Source: Pelargonium nanum (taxonomy: Eukaryota > Streptophyta > Magnoliopsida > Geraniales > Geraniaceae). From it: a stretch of 36,761 nucleotides of DNA. The translations under genes and the position numbers were made by a program. The stretch lies in assembly GCA_036897485.1 (NCBI GenBank), contig JAYMTF010000426.1:1-36761 (forward strand). Reading direction: 5' to 3'. This document shows, one piece after another, positions 10,758 to 31,660 of this stretch. The notes beneath the pieces are model-generated. The model did not search any database. It was not told where the DNA came from and saw only the letters and a list, made by a program, of their open reading frames with translations. Position 1 is the stretch's first letter. Each line of letters starts with the position of its first letter.

Positions 10758-12619
10758 ATGGACATGGCATCCGAAAGAGTTTGTTATGTTCACTGCAACT
10801 TCTGCAACACCATTTTAGCGGTACATCAACTATATTCTCTCTTTTTATTCATTACTATCATCATTATGTTGTGTCATGTCTTGTCTTTCCAGATACCTGA
10901 AAATCATGAATTGACCATCCCAAGTCTTTTCATCGGCTCGGTTTCGTGGTTTAGACTTTGGATCATCTTCTCTCTGACATCATATGGCTAACTAAAATAC
11001 AACAAAATAAAAAACACTTCTTTGAATTCACCTTAGCCTCCACGACAAGACTTGGTTTCATGGAACCACATATTTTTCTCTTTCTCTCCATACATCGAAT
11101 GATGTACTTGTTCTGGTAAAAAAAATTCCCAAAGAACCGAGATGGTGTCATCCAAGTTTGCTTAGATTCATTTATCGGAAGTAGCCGAGGAATCTTTTTG
11201 ATTTCACACACATATATATGTCACATCTTGTGTGAAATTTCAGGTGGATTCTTACTTTTTAAGCGAAACAAAACAAAACAAAAAATGAGATCTTGAAACA
11301 TGTGATGGAAGCAGCTAATTATAATGAGCTGTTTTGTTTGAAATCTCTCTTGCTTCTCTGCAATTTCTTTCTGAAACCCTTGCAAGATCTTTACAAGTGG
11401 CTGGAATTTGAAGCCAAAGTGGAAGAAATGTGGTTCCTAGGGTTGTGAAGGACATGGATACTAATTAACTTGCTAATGCTATAGCTACAGCTAGGGTTCT
11501 TGACAAAAACACAAGGGAAGCTTTCTTTTTCAAGATTTGCAGAAGCTTACCTAATTACATCTCTCAACATTCTGATCAGCCTCTCCTCAGTCGCTAGCTA
11601 TGGCCTTTTATGGTTTGTTTTTGCATATAATTTTCAAGATTAGTACAATTGTAGGTACTATACCTCTATGTTTCAAGATTTGATCATTAAAGAACTACTT
11701 TAACTAATTATTATATTATATTATTCGAGTTTAATTATTATATTATAATATTTGAGTTTCTTCTTTGAGCTACTTCTTCTTCATCTTTGAGTTTCTTCTT
11801 CTTCATCATATAATTATGATAGGCCACTGATCAAACCATCATTTTGATTTTGATTAAGTTGCGTAATTTACATATATTTTTTACTTTACTATTTAGTACA
11901 AAAGGATGGTTATTTTCCCCCTTTTTCATGACATTTTGAACAGGAAATTGTGTTGAAACAAAATCATGGAGTCCATGGCCGAAAAAAGAAAAGAAAAGCA
12001 AAATAGTTTCTCCTCTTCTTTTTCCACCTCTTTCATCATAACTTTCCTCTGAAAAAAAAAACAAAGAAATCTTTATTTATCAAGTGCAGTATCTTCTTTT
12101 TTGAAAAATCAAAGATTGGTGCGGTTTTGTGGATGGATCTCTGGAAATAACAAAAGTGCAGTAATTAGTAGAGTACTAACTGATGATGATGATTATGATG
12201 GCTGATCTCTCTTTTATCATGATTTGTGTTTCTTTATTGGTGGTGGATCAAAGATTGAAGGCAAGACAGGCCATATTGTTATCTTTGATCAATATGATCA
12301 GAGATCAGTGCAGTGCAGTATTGTATAGTACAACTACTAGCTCAGCTAGTCATTGCATTTATGGTTTCTGTCCCAGTCAGGTCGTTTTCCTTATTTCTCT
12401 CTCTCACAGTCTCTTTGAGAGAGAGAAGCTCATGAGAAGAGATGAGCTATGTTATGTTTATGTGTTTTGCTACTAATTACATATAATCTTTGTTCTTGTT
12501 GCTTGGGGATGGGAGATGCATGGTGTCAGTGAGTTAAGGACAAACCCAAAGGAAAGAGACATTGCTGTGACCCAATTCCCTTCCTTTCCTTTATTAAAAA
12601 ACCATCACCCAAAACACTC

Positions 12620-12655
<36 letters not shown>

Positions 12656-15600
12656 AGATCTCTCTGATTCTTAGTTATTACCCATGTGAGGTCTGTCCTC
12701 ACCCTCTCTTTCTCTAATGGTTGCTATCATCTGCCCTTCCACTTCCAGCACCACATCTCTTTCTTCTCCTTCTTCTTTTCACTAATTACAATTACAATGA
12801 ACCACAAAAAGTGTGTTACTAACATCTTCTTCTTCTTCTTCTTCTTCTTCTTTGGTCTTGGTTTTAGGGTTTTAATATGCTCCAAGATTTTTTTGAAGTT
12901 TATAAACTAATTATATATTATCATGCATGATCTTATGGAACAAACTACAGGTTAGTGTTCCATGCAGCAGCATGTTCACCATTGTGACTGTGAGATGTGG
13001 GCATTGTGCCAATCTGCTGTCTGTTAACATGGCTGCTTCTCTTCAACAAATTCCTGTTCAAGATCTCCAGGTATTTTACTTCTTGACCTACTTTTTGTTC
13101 TTCATATCTTTTGTTTTGTTTTTACTCTTTTGTTTTGTATTAATTGAACTCATCACTTAATTGTGATTTCAGTTTTTTTGTTTTATTAATGTATGGTTTA
13201 CAGTACTAAAATTTATGAAATCATATATGAGGATCTTGACTAAAGATGAAAAAATGTTTACTGGTGGATTGATTTATTAGTTTGTTTTAATTGTATGAAA
13301 GAAGCTGCAAAAGCAGCATTTGGAGACTGAAGAATTAAACAAGGATCTCTCTGGATCCTCATCTTCTCCAAAATGTGCCAAGTTTTCGGCATTCGAGTCG
13401 CCGGAGCATGAACAGCCTAGAGCACCACCTATTCGCCGTGAGTAATTTTATATTTATCATCTTTCAATTCATAATAATATTTGTAATTAAAGCAATTAAA
13501 TGGCAATCTTCAGAAAGTTAATTACATCTCTAAAATTGCTAAACAAGCATCAGAATCTTATTTTTTACTCCTGTCAAGGATGGTGACCTTACATAACAAG
13601 ACTTTTATTTTTATTTTTTATTTTCATTAAGAGCATTGCCCAATAAAATTATGACTGGTCGTTTTACAATTCTTTACCAACCTTGACATGGGGTAAAGAA
13701 CCTAAATTTGGTTCACCTAATGCCAATTGCCAACAACAAACTTGTCTGCCCTTTTCATGTCTCTGATCAATTTCAACCCTCTAATTCTTGTAATTCACCA
13801 TTCTTGTAATGATTAAACAAAGAAATGATTAAATTGCTCAATCATTAAGGACCACTTCATATTTTGGAGGCTTATAGAGTCTCATTATTCAAAAACATCA
13901 TAATTCTTTCTATTAATTTTGGCCCCATATAGCTTCTTTCCCATGCTATTGTGCTGCAATTTTAATTTTTTCTTATTTTTGTTTGATTAGATTCATGTCA
14001 TTTTATATGCTAATTTTTTATATTTGTAATTAATTTTAATGCAGCCCCAGAGAAGAGACACCGTGTCCCGTCTGCATATAACAGGTTTATTAAGTAAGTC
14101 GAAAAGAATTCAATTAGTTTTTTATACAATTTTAGTTAATTTAATTAATAGTCGTATTAAAATTCACATTTGCTTTTTTGCAGGGAGGAAATTCAAAGGA
14201 TTAAGGCTAGTAACCCTGAAATCAGTCACAGGGAAGCTTTCAGCACAGCTGCAAAAAATGTAAGCCACCCTACCTCTACCTACTAAAATTTATACCAATA
14301 CAAATGTTGATGGTTCAAAGAAAGTAATTAATTTAGGTTCATATTATATACATTTGTTAGTTTGTATCCTAGAAATGGACATGCATGTAGCTTACAAGTT
14401 TGGTCACTTCATGCATGCATTGCAGATATAAACTATGATGTTCTCTCATTACAGGCACATACATAATTGTCCTATTTCTACTATCAGAAAGCAGCACTTA
14501 GGATACAAGAACCTATAGAGTTTTAGAGTAACTCTCTAGACTTCTTTAATTTGGAGTGCTTGTCATAGCATACTTTTTGGATAGTATTTGATAACTATAT
14601 TGATTAGGTAGCTATTGTTTTAGGGCCTAGCTCCTATATATAACACTTTCTTTGATGGCTAGGCTCAGTTTTGCTATTGACCATCATGCAAACAACTTCT
14701 CATAGAAATAAATATTGAAAATATACAATGGAGTATTAAGTGATCCAATCAAAATTCATTTGTAGTTATGTTTGCAAGTCAAAACTTGTAAAATAGTATT
14801 TGCATCTCATGTGATTAGCATTATGGCAGGTGCATGAAACAACATTCATATGAACTTAAATTATAAATAATGTTAGCTTTAACATAAAAGACCACAATTC
14901 AAGTTTTCAATTATTCTAAATCTTCGCTTAGCGCCAGTGTTATTAAGTACCATGAACCTCACTGGTTAGCTCTTCATTTCGTGTTCATTGATATTGAGAT
15001 ATATAGAATAGGAAATACAGTATGTGTCTTACAATCTTTCTTAGGTAGTTAATTTTGCATAAATGGTCAATAATATACCTGAGATAAGTTACTTAAAATA
15101 CATTGAAATTGTTACAACAAAAGATGCAATATGACATAAGGTGGAGAGTGTTTTTTGTTTTTTATGATGGGAATGATCTCTTTTTAGTGTAATTTTTTTG
15201 AACAACTTTATTAAAGTATTAGGAAAAATTCACATTTTTTAAGAAGTCTAATTAAACAAACACAATTGCACAAATAAGAGCACAAAGTCACGAGCAATAG
15301 AATAAATTGTGTAGACTAGCAACGAAAATTTCTAGACTATTAATGTATATGTGACAATAAAAAGTATCTGGACAGACATTAAAAATATGATCTATATAAT
15401 CGCGTGTAAATAATATTTTATGTACTTACTTGTGCACGTAGATGTTCTCTTTTGATTAGCGTTTGTGCACTTAAGTTTTTCCTTGTTGTAATACTCATTC
15501 ACATTTCCTTTAAACACAAGATATAATGTGTGAAGAATATGCAATCTCCATTCTCGATTCTCATTCTCATTCTCGTTAAAAATAATCCAAAGGCGATCTG

Positions 15601-15860
15601 ACTTTTAAGCAGAGTTTTTATAGAGAAAAGATATATATGGACCACAGTTCCAAGTTAGAAGATCAGAGAATACATAGATATGCAAGGCACAGCTAATAAG
15701 AGAGGTTTGATGTGTGTCTGTTTTGCAGTGGGCACATTTTCCTCACATTCACTTTGGGTTAAAGCTGGATGGTAACAACAGCAAGAACAAGCAAGCCAAG
15801 ACGCTGGACCAGCCTTTTTCTGCTGCTGAAGGTACTCAAAAAACTCATGGCCTCTACTGA
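10758..15860 (+). CDS. YAB2: YABBY transcription factor, YABBY2 type, 6 exons
   Basis: Exons 10758-10820, 12951-13070, 13305-13437, 14045-14093, 14184-14259 and 15729-15860 give 190 residues; all introns are GT-AG. YABBY proteins are nuclear regulators that promote abaxial identity and blade growth in leaves and floral organs. The N-terminal C2C2 zinc finger uses Cys13-x2-Cys16 and Cys37-x2-Cys40, exactly 20 residues apart. Residues 107-154 form the HMG-like YABBY domain ([44 protein letters not shown]). The start [11 protein letters not shown], the linker ending [11 protein letters not shown] and the end QKTHGLY point to the YAB2 group rather than FIL/YAB3, CRC, INO or YAB5. His111 replaces the usual Gln in KRQRV. 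Intron 1 (2130 bases) splits the zinc finger. The acceptor of exon 3 is uncertain: 13317 would remove four residues in frame. Confidence 0.93.
12590..12800 (+). promoter_or_regulatory. Possible internal promoter/leader in YABBY2 intron 1
   Basis: A stretch resembling a transcribed plant leader lies about 150-360 bases before exon 2. A TTTATTAAAAAA run is followed by ACCATCACCCAAAACACTCC, a long TC tract and CT-rich, CA-containing sequence. Its make-up closely resembles the true leader at 10315-10560. A transcript starting here would lack exon 1, and so half of the zinc finger. The resemblance is in composition only, and the block may be simple intronic microsatellite DNA. Confidence 0.25.
12621..12655. 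repeat. (TC)n microsatellite
   Basis: TC dinucleotide run, uninterrupted from 12629 to 12655 and extended leftwards through one TTC interruption. It lies in YABBY2 intron 1. Confidence 0.95.
12825..12852. repeat. (TCT)n microsatellite
   Basis: A TCT trinucleotide run of about nine units in YABBY2 intron 1, about 100 bases before exon 2. Confidence 0.95.
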
Positions 15861-18800
15861 TCATGGAGCTCAAACTCATGGACTCTACATATCATATATA
15901 AGTATTAATTATAGCTACGGATGAGAATTTCTGGGGCCATTAATTATCATCTTCGATCGAGTAAATTAATTAAGAGCCTCATCGATCTCACATCCTATGT
16001 GTTTATTTCATGTACTATTTCTACTGTTTTTATCAAGTCCTAACTCTTGAGACCTATTCTAGTTCTGGCTTTTCTGTACAACTTGATGTATTTTTTTTTT
16101 CTTCTGGTTTTTGGTCAAGTGAATAACAAATATTCCATGGAATAATTAGTTAATGTGCATTGTTTTGTGTTGGTTTCTTTCCTGCTTCTTCTTGATTTAG
16201 CAACTTGATATACACACAAAAACACAGTTCTTGGGTGGTGGTGTGAGCAGCTGTCAGGGTCAGAATTCTGAATCAGATGGTAAATTTTATGATAAAGATA
16301 GTGAGCACATTAATAACCCAATGAAAAATAGAGGAAACCCAGCTGAATTTGATGGCACAGAGAAGACATACATGCAGAGATAGACCTTGGGATACACACA
16401 AAACAAGTTTTAGTCAATCAAAGGCTAATAACTTGTGTATATACAGTCTATCAGGCTATCACAATAAATCTGAATTGACACTGATTAACAGTTTCCTTCA
16501 TCCAATGCCATCTGTGTTCTTGATCACAAGATCATACCAAAAAAATAAAAATAAAACAATATTCTTCAATAAATCAAACAAATATCAAGAATACATCATA
16601 CGAGACAAACCCTAATTTTAAATTTTCTTTAATCAACATGTAGTCTCTTTAGCAACTTACATATGTTTTTACTACAATCTGATGGATCGTCAGTTGATAT
16701 GTAACATGAGAAGAACCAGAGTGGTTACATAGAGCAGTAACTTTTGTAGCAGTTACTAATATGAAAAAATAGTACTGGAAAGGTCTGAAACACTCCCATT
16801 TGTGTTAATAAAGCGAGCATGGAGCAAGGAGCCATGGAATATAATGATACGCATTGGTACCTCGAGAAAAAGAGATCTAGGGTTTTGACTTGTTTATAAT
16901 ATTTAAATATTAGTAAACCAATAATATTATTTATTTTAAAAAAGAAGGAAATTGAATTGTCTGGTGGGATAAGAGCTGAGAGTACAGAATCTGTAATGTC
17001 AAATCATGTAGTTGGGTGTTTTGGAGGGAAGTGGAGGATGGTGGGTCCATGTGTAAAAGATAGATGGATTATAGTATTAATAAAATTATAAGAAAATGGT
17101 GTCTGTGTGGATGGGATGGGGCTGTCATGTCATATACATGAATAAGGAACAGCTGCTCCTGCTGCTTCTGCTGCTGCTATGGCTATGGCTATGGCTGCCA
17201 CTGCCACGCACGCAACATTGACGCAGAACAAAAGTGGAGCCTTTTTCTGGTTTCGCTACATCAAAGCTCTACATCGTCTCAGTTTTTTACATCTTCGTGC
17301 CTGCGCTGCGTTTGTGTTTCGAACTCACAAGGAACAAGTTGGATACCAAGCATAGACCCCACCACAACCCATCATAAAACCCTGAGAAAAACGAGAAAAT
17401 AATGTATTATGAGAAAAAGAGAGGATTATGTTACTTATTTCAATGTAGAATGTTTAAATTAGTTATAGCTTCATGAGATTTTGGAAAATATTAACTGTGG
17501 GTTACGGTTTAATTACAATGTCGATTTGAGGACAATTAAATGGATTACGATTTTTTCTATTCATCTATGCATAGTAAAATAAACCAATTCAATATTAGGT
17601 CGTCATACATAACGAACTGATTAATCATACAAGACCCAAATTGTAAAAGAATTACCATATGAATTGGTCGACCTATTCATATATTTGGTCGATCTATTAC
17701 ATAAAATCAATTACTGCATTCAACAATCTTCAACTGTCTGTCAAGATAAATATATATTTTTATGAAAGAGAACACAACTGATATCACTATTATGTTATTT
17801 AAAACATTGCATGCAAACATAAAACAAACAATCATATAAACCTTGAGAAATAAATAAATTAACTTTACAAAGAATTTTGAGAAATGATAGTAATTTGTTT
17901 ACTGGTTGTTGAAGTAAGTAATGTTAAGGTAGGTGGTGGTATTATAACATTATGTTATTAGCATGATGTTGTGATCATTAGTCATGTACAAAGGATGGAG
18001 TATTAGATCCTAAAGAATTTTCCCTCTTCTTTCTTGATTTTAATATTTTTTATTCAATTAAAATAACCATTAATAAAAAATAAACTTTTTATTAAAGTTA
18101 AATAAAATTAATAGAAAAGTAAATCGATTTGTGTATGAAATTTGAGAAAATTGAAGATGATAGCTGTCTCTTTCCCTCTCTTTAGTGAGCAATGCCCTTT
18201 TCAATCCCAAATCGTGTTGCCTACTTTTACTACTATTTGGATTTTGGACCCATTTTGATCAAAAACAATAAGTTACAAAATCCGGCTCTACCATCTCATG
18301 AATTGTTTTTTCCATTGATTGAATATTGATTGATTGTCTCCCAACTCTCAATTTTAATCACTCATCGTTATACCCACAACCACTTAAATTAATTCAGATG
18401 CTTACAAATTTCTCTATGTTTTTATGTGTTTGGCTACTATCATTTTTTGTTTAATCCATAATTTCTTTAATGCCGACAAAATATATAAATTTAACAATAT
18501 TCTTATCGTGTATTCAATGTAACATTTACATATTCATTAATTTGTTCTTGATTATTTATTCTATGTATTTATTTTATTGTTAGTTGTCTCTTATTATTCA
18601 ATTATGGACTAATTTGATAATATAGACATAATAATTAGAAACAATGTAGAGATGACGTTTTCAACGTCTATTCTTTAAAACGTAATTCATAATTTGAAGT
18701 GTTTATCAAACCAAGTTTAGCAATTGCTTGCTTCAGCTTTTAAGAAAAGCAGCTATCAAAGATAGACATTTTCAATTCAAACAAATTTGAGTGACTCGAC

Positions 18801-19388
18801 TCGTGTAAATAAGAACAATGTATTATCAATTTATAGAAATTTAAAAGTGTAAACGGCTAAACAACTAAGTAAGTCATGAATTTGTATAAAATCATTGCAC
18901 AAAAATAGAAATAGTGGTATGGTGATTAGGATTGCTCAACAACAAACTGCAATGTAATTAATTTGAGTGTGATTGGATCATATATTTGATTAGTCGAGTT
19001 TAATATAAGAGTACTATATATGATGTAAGAACAAATGAATGACAAGTAGCCTTTCTGGTACATGGGAAGACATTTTAGTTAGGAAGATCAAGAGGTGTCT
19101 ACCCATTTTCAAGAAAGAAAAAAGATTAAAAACTATTAGAAATATGAAGAAAAAAGAGTGATAAATTTATCATGACTGATAGTTGAAATCCTCATTTATA
19201 TTTTAATATTATATTTTAATATATGTCCTCTCATGTGTAAGTTCGTTATGACTTTGCATGTGGACTGAAAAAATATATAGTTAAAGAACTCAACCCGTTT
19301 TTATTTTAACTTTGCATGTGGAGTAATATGAGAAGATAGAAAACTCATTCATGTTTTTGACTTTGTAGCAAAAGGAGAATTAGATAGA
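15861..19388. other. YABBY2 3' end and long gene-poor spacer
   Basis: The first 200-300 bases are probably the YABBY2 3' untranslated region; no canonical AATAAA was found at a clear position. The rest is AT-rich. At 17152-17202 a CTG-rich run merges into three ATGGCT units and opens a 58-codon frame (ATG at 17179) with no recognisable protein. The 17100-17340 patch is GC-richer than its surroundings. A short inverted repeat (GACGTT, TTC, AACGTC) is at about 18655-18669. No RNA gene was recognised. Confidence 0.5.
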
Positions 19389-19476
19389 GAGTCTAGCCTA
19401 TTTCTGATTAATTTTTTACAGGAACACCCGACGAGTCTAGCCTATTTCTGATATATTTTTTACAGGAACACCCGAC
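19389..19476. repeat. 44-bp tandem duplication
   Basis: Two head-to-tail copies of a 44-base unit, 19389-19432 and 19433-19476. Both start GAGTCTAGCCTATTTCTGAT and end ACAGGAACACCCGAC. They differ at only two adjacent bases (TA versus AT in the middle), so the duplication is fairly recent. No gene overlaps it. Confidence 0.9.
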
Positions 19477-20217
19477 TCTTTGATAGTGAGACTCTAATAC
19501 AATGTCAAAAAACCAACTCAACTAAACGTTTTGAACTGATATATATAGTTAACGTCCTCATTTTTACATTAATATTATATTGCACCGACATTGGAAATTC
19601 ATTGATTTTGTTAAGATATTAAAGAAAAAAAGGAGTGTAATATGGAGGATCAGGTGGGCATGCAACCACCCTCCTTGTTTTGAGCTTAATATGGTAGGCA
19701 CCTGGGAGATAAACACGGGTGTTTCTTTATTGGAATTGAACAATTTGTGAAATGGAGATGAGATTGAAATTGGGAAACGGGTGTTGATGGAATTGATGAA
19801 TCAATGAAACACCTAGTAATGTAGCCACGGGAAGTAGTTGGATTTTGAGGTTTCGTTAAGTGGTCCTCTACGTACTCTTCTTATCGCACACCTCTCATAG
19901 CTCTGTGGTCCAATACATTATATATATCATATAATCATATATATAGACTAACAACGAGCCCCCCCAGCTGCAACCATAAATATTGAAGATTATATGAAGA
20001 ACATAACAACCGACATTACATAACATAACATAACACAACATGCTAGGCTCGAAAGCAGTCAGTTGTAATACATGTATGTATAGGTACTACGTAATTAATT
20101 AGCGAGTGTCTGTGTAGAAAACATGTGATATAGTAAAGAGGTGAAGAGTGAGAGGCACATAGAGCAATGGGTAGAGGAGAATGTGAAACAAGGTTGTCAC
20201 AAAATTAAGGTGGTCCT
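19477..20217. other. Spacer, no gene seen
   Basis: AT-rich spacer. A short ACATA-type tandem repeat is at about 20018-20042 and a TATATA-rich stretch at 19920-19945. Nothing coding was recognised on either strand. Confidence 0.5.
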
Positions 20218-20450
20218 GAGAGAGAGAGAGAGAGAGAGGTGAGCTGGCGTACAAATGTACTAGCAACAATGAAGATGGTGAGGTCGCTATCTTACACAAA
20301 TAAGGAAAGAGAAGCTTACTATAAATTCAGGGCTGTCTACCAGCCATCTCAGCTAGCTTATCAACTTCTTTTTTGTTTCTTCTTCACCACCTCCTCCACC
20401 ACATAGTTTTCATTCTCTTCAAAATATCATTAAATATCTCAATATTTGTA
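20218..20450 (+). promoter_or_regulatory. Orphan promoter-like block (GAGA run, TATA box, CT-rich leader)
   Basis: A GA microsatellite (20218-20238) is followed by a good TATA box (CTATAAATTC at about 20320-20329). About 30 bases further on, a leader-like sequence begins (CCAGCCATCTCAGCTAGCTT), and then TTCTTCACCACCTCCTCCACC. This is the order expected of a plant core promoter and 5' leader reading to the right. No gene follows: the fold-back repeat begins within about 100 bases. It could be the leftover promoter of a lost or truncated gene, or the start of a non-coding RNA. Confidence 0.3.
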
Positions 20451-20530
20451 CATTCAAGTGAGAAAAATATATCATTTTGCCACTTCAACTGTTCACTTTA
20501 TTACGAATCGATACTCAATTTAATTTTTGT

Positions 20531-20703
20531 TTCAATTTTGATCTCTCAACTATGTTATTTGGTGTTTCTAACTTAAATGTCTCTTCCTCGCTGTCAAACT
20601 AAGTTGACAGTGATATTTTTTTTTTACTAATTTCTTTGTTGACGTGACAACCACGTGATACTTAAATTAGAAACCAAATTGTAAGCTGAAGGACCAAATT
20701 GAA
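20531..20703. mobile_element. Fold-back repeat, probable non-autonomous transposon
   Basis: The left arm (20531-20581: TTCAATTTTGATCTCTCAAC, then TTTGGTGTTTCTAACTTAAA) is an imperfect inverted copy of the right arm (20657-20703, read on the other strand: TTCAATTTGGTCCTTCAGCT, then ATTTGGTTTCTAATTTAAGT). A smaller perfect inverted repeat lies inside (CTGTCAA at 20591-20597, TTGACAG at 20604-20610). Similar AT-rich sequence continues outward on both sides, so the full element may run from about 20473 to 20760. There is no coding capacity. It most resembles a miniature or fold-back DNA element; the superfamily was not determined. Confidence 0.55.
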
Positions 20704-20760
20704 CCAAATTGATGTGACGACCATGTGCCTCAATTATAAATTTTGTTCCAAATTAGTCTA

Positions 20761-21816
20761 ATCAACAAATTTAGCTAGCATAAGCGCCAAATAAAAAATA
20801 ATTCCAGAAAATATATTTCTCATAAGCATAATTTGAAGGCACCAATACAGATCAGACCAATTTGAGACAAAACGTCGTTTGACATCATATTGGAACGATA
20901 TGGAGAGTTTATGAACCAATTTGGATGACCAAAATGAATTTCTTTTTCTTCCATAAAGTAATAAATAAACCTGCTGGAACATAGCATACAACCTTTTCTG
21001 ACTCTACAACAGCAGCAATATCAGACTCAAGCACCCATCTAAGTGTCTGTCCACTTCATGATATATAGTAACAAACATATATGCAACCAAGGCCAAAAGG
21101 ATTCAACTTTCATTTCACTTGCTTAACTAAAAACCCCATACAAGTCACATTTTGCATATGAAAATATGCAACAGAAGAAGGATGATATATAATAAAACCA
21201 GTAGAATGAACCCACAACAAATACGCAAGACTGACTATAAATGAACAAAGAGCTCAGCTGGTTCTTCTGGAGTGCTTCTAGTTCGCATCATGAAAGACGG
21301 GAAACAATAAAAGCATAACCGTTCGCCTTTCTGTAGATACAAGAAACGAGAACGAAAACAGAAATCTAAGAGAGAACTGGACACTCAAATGCAAATAATA
21401 ATTCACGAATTCCCGATAAAAGAATTCAATGTGTTCATTCAACACTTATAGTTATGTAATAGTAACCAAGAAATAATGGTAATGGGGGGTGATGAAAGCA
21501 ACCCAGCCCCCTCCAGAAAACTTTCTAAAATTGAAAAGAATTTTCTTCCATAGATGGTCACAGGTGTAATTTATCCTCTTTGTTTGGTATGTCCCTCTGC
21601 TCTTCAGTTGTTACTATGTTACAGTCATCTTTGGCACCTTCTTTAAGCTACACTCCTCCCATTTTCATCCATGCTGAAAACTCTAAACTACACAATGCCA
21701 AAGACCAAAGAATGCTCTACGTTTTGAGATGATACTTGTAAGACTAAGATGGCAAAATTGTTCAAAATATTCACCAATGACGACAAAATCACCAACAGTA
21801 ATTTTCTACTCTCAGG
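20761..21816. other. Spacer and UBP8 3' untranslated region
   Basis: No coding sequence is seen. The last few hundred bases before the stop codon at 21817 should be the 3' untranslated region of the minus-strand UBP gene. No clear minus-strand AATAAA could be placed, so its end is unknown. Confidence 0.45.
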
Positions 21817-31374
<9,558 letters not shown>

Positions 31375-31660
31375 GTTAGAGAGGGAAAGTATAAAAGAGA
31401 TTGAAAGTGAGGCCTAGAAATGAATTGAAAAAATGCAGATCATCTGAGAGAGAAGGAGAGAGACAGGGGCGGATTTGCAGAGAAACAGGTGGAGCTTTTT
31501 TCTGTGAAGAGGATTCAATTCAAGGAGGGAAATTTATATATGTTTTTTTTTCTTCTCTGTGTTGTGTAAGAATATGCGAAATGCAATATGGTTTCATCCA
31601 AATAAAAATATGCAGATCAGATTGATGTTTGAGGAAAGGCAGCCTATTTTTTTTAAATTT
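31375..31660 (-). promoter_or_regulatory. UBP8 5' leader and proximal promoter
   Basis: The minus-strand sequence just before the ATG is CT-rich; on the plus strand it appears as GAGAGAGAAGGAGAGAGACA, at about 31445-31466. That fits a plant 5' leader with Y-patch tracts. No convincing TATA box at the right distance and no site II cluster were seen. The transcription start was not determined. Confidence 0.4.

Larger units (their letters stand above)
10821..12950 (+). other. YABBY2 intron 1, large and repeat-bearing
   Basis: This 2130-base intron contains short direct repeats at about 11705-11800 (TTATTATATTATA twice, TTTGAGTTTCTTCTT twice). A CT-rich inverted repeat lies at about 12398-12425. 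A TC microsatellite spans 12621-12655 and a TCT microsatellite 12825-12852. Large first introns of plant developmental regulators often carry control elements. Here the candidate is the leader-like block at 12590-12800, described separately. Confidence 0.5.

Noticed and set aside
12183..12476. 97-codon plus-strand frame inside YABBY2 intron 1
   Set aside because: No recognisable protein, and it starts in a simple ATGATG repeat within an intron fixed by the split zinc finger.
20099..20299. Minus-strand 66-codon frame as a small protein
   Set aside because: Its Leu/Ser-rich sequence is produced by the GA microsatellite and low-complexity DNA; no family is recognised.
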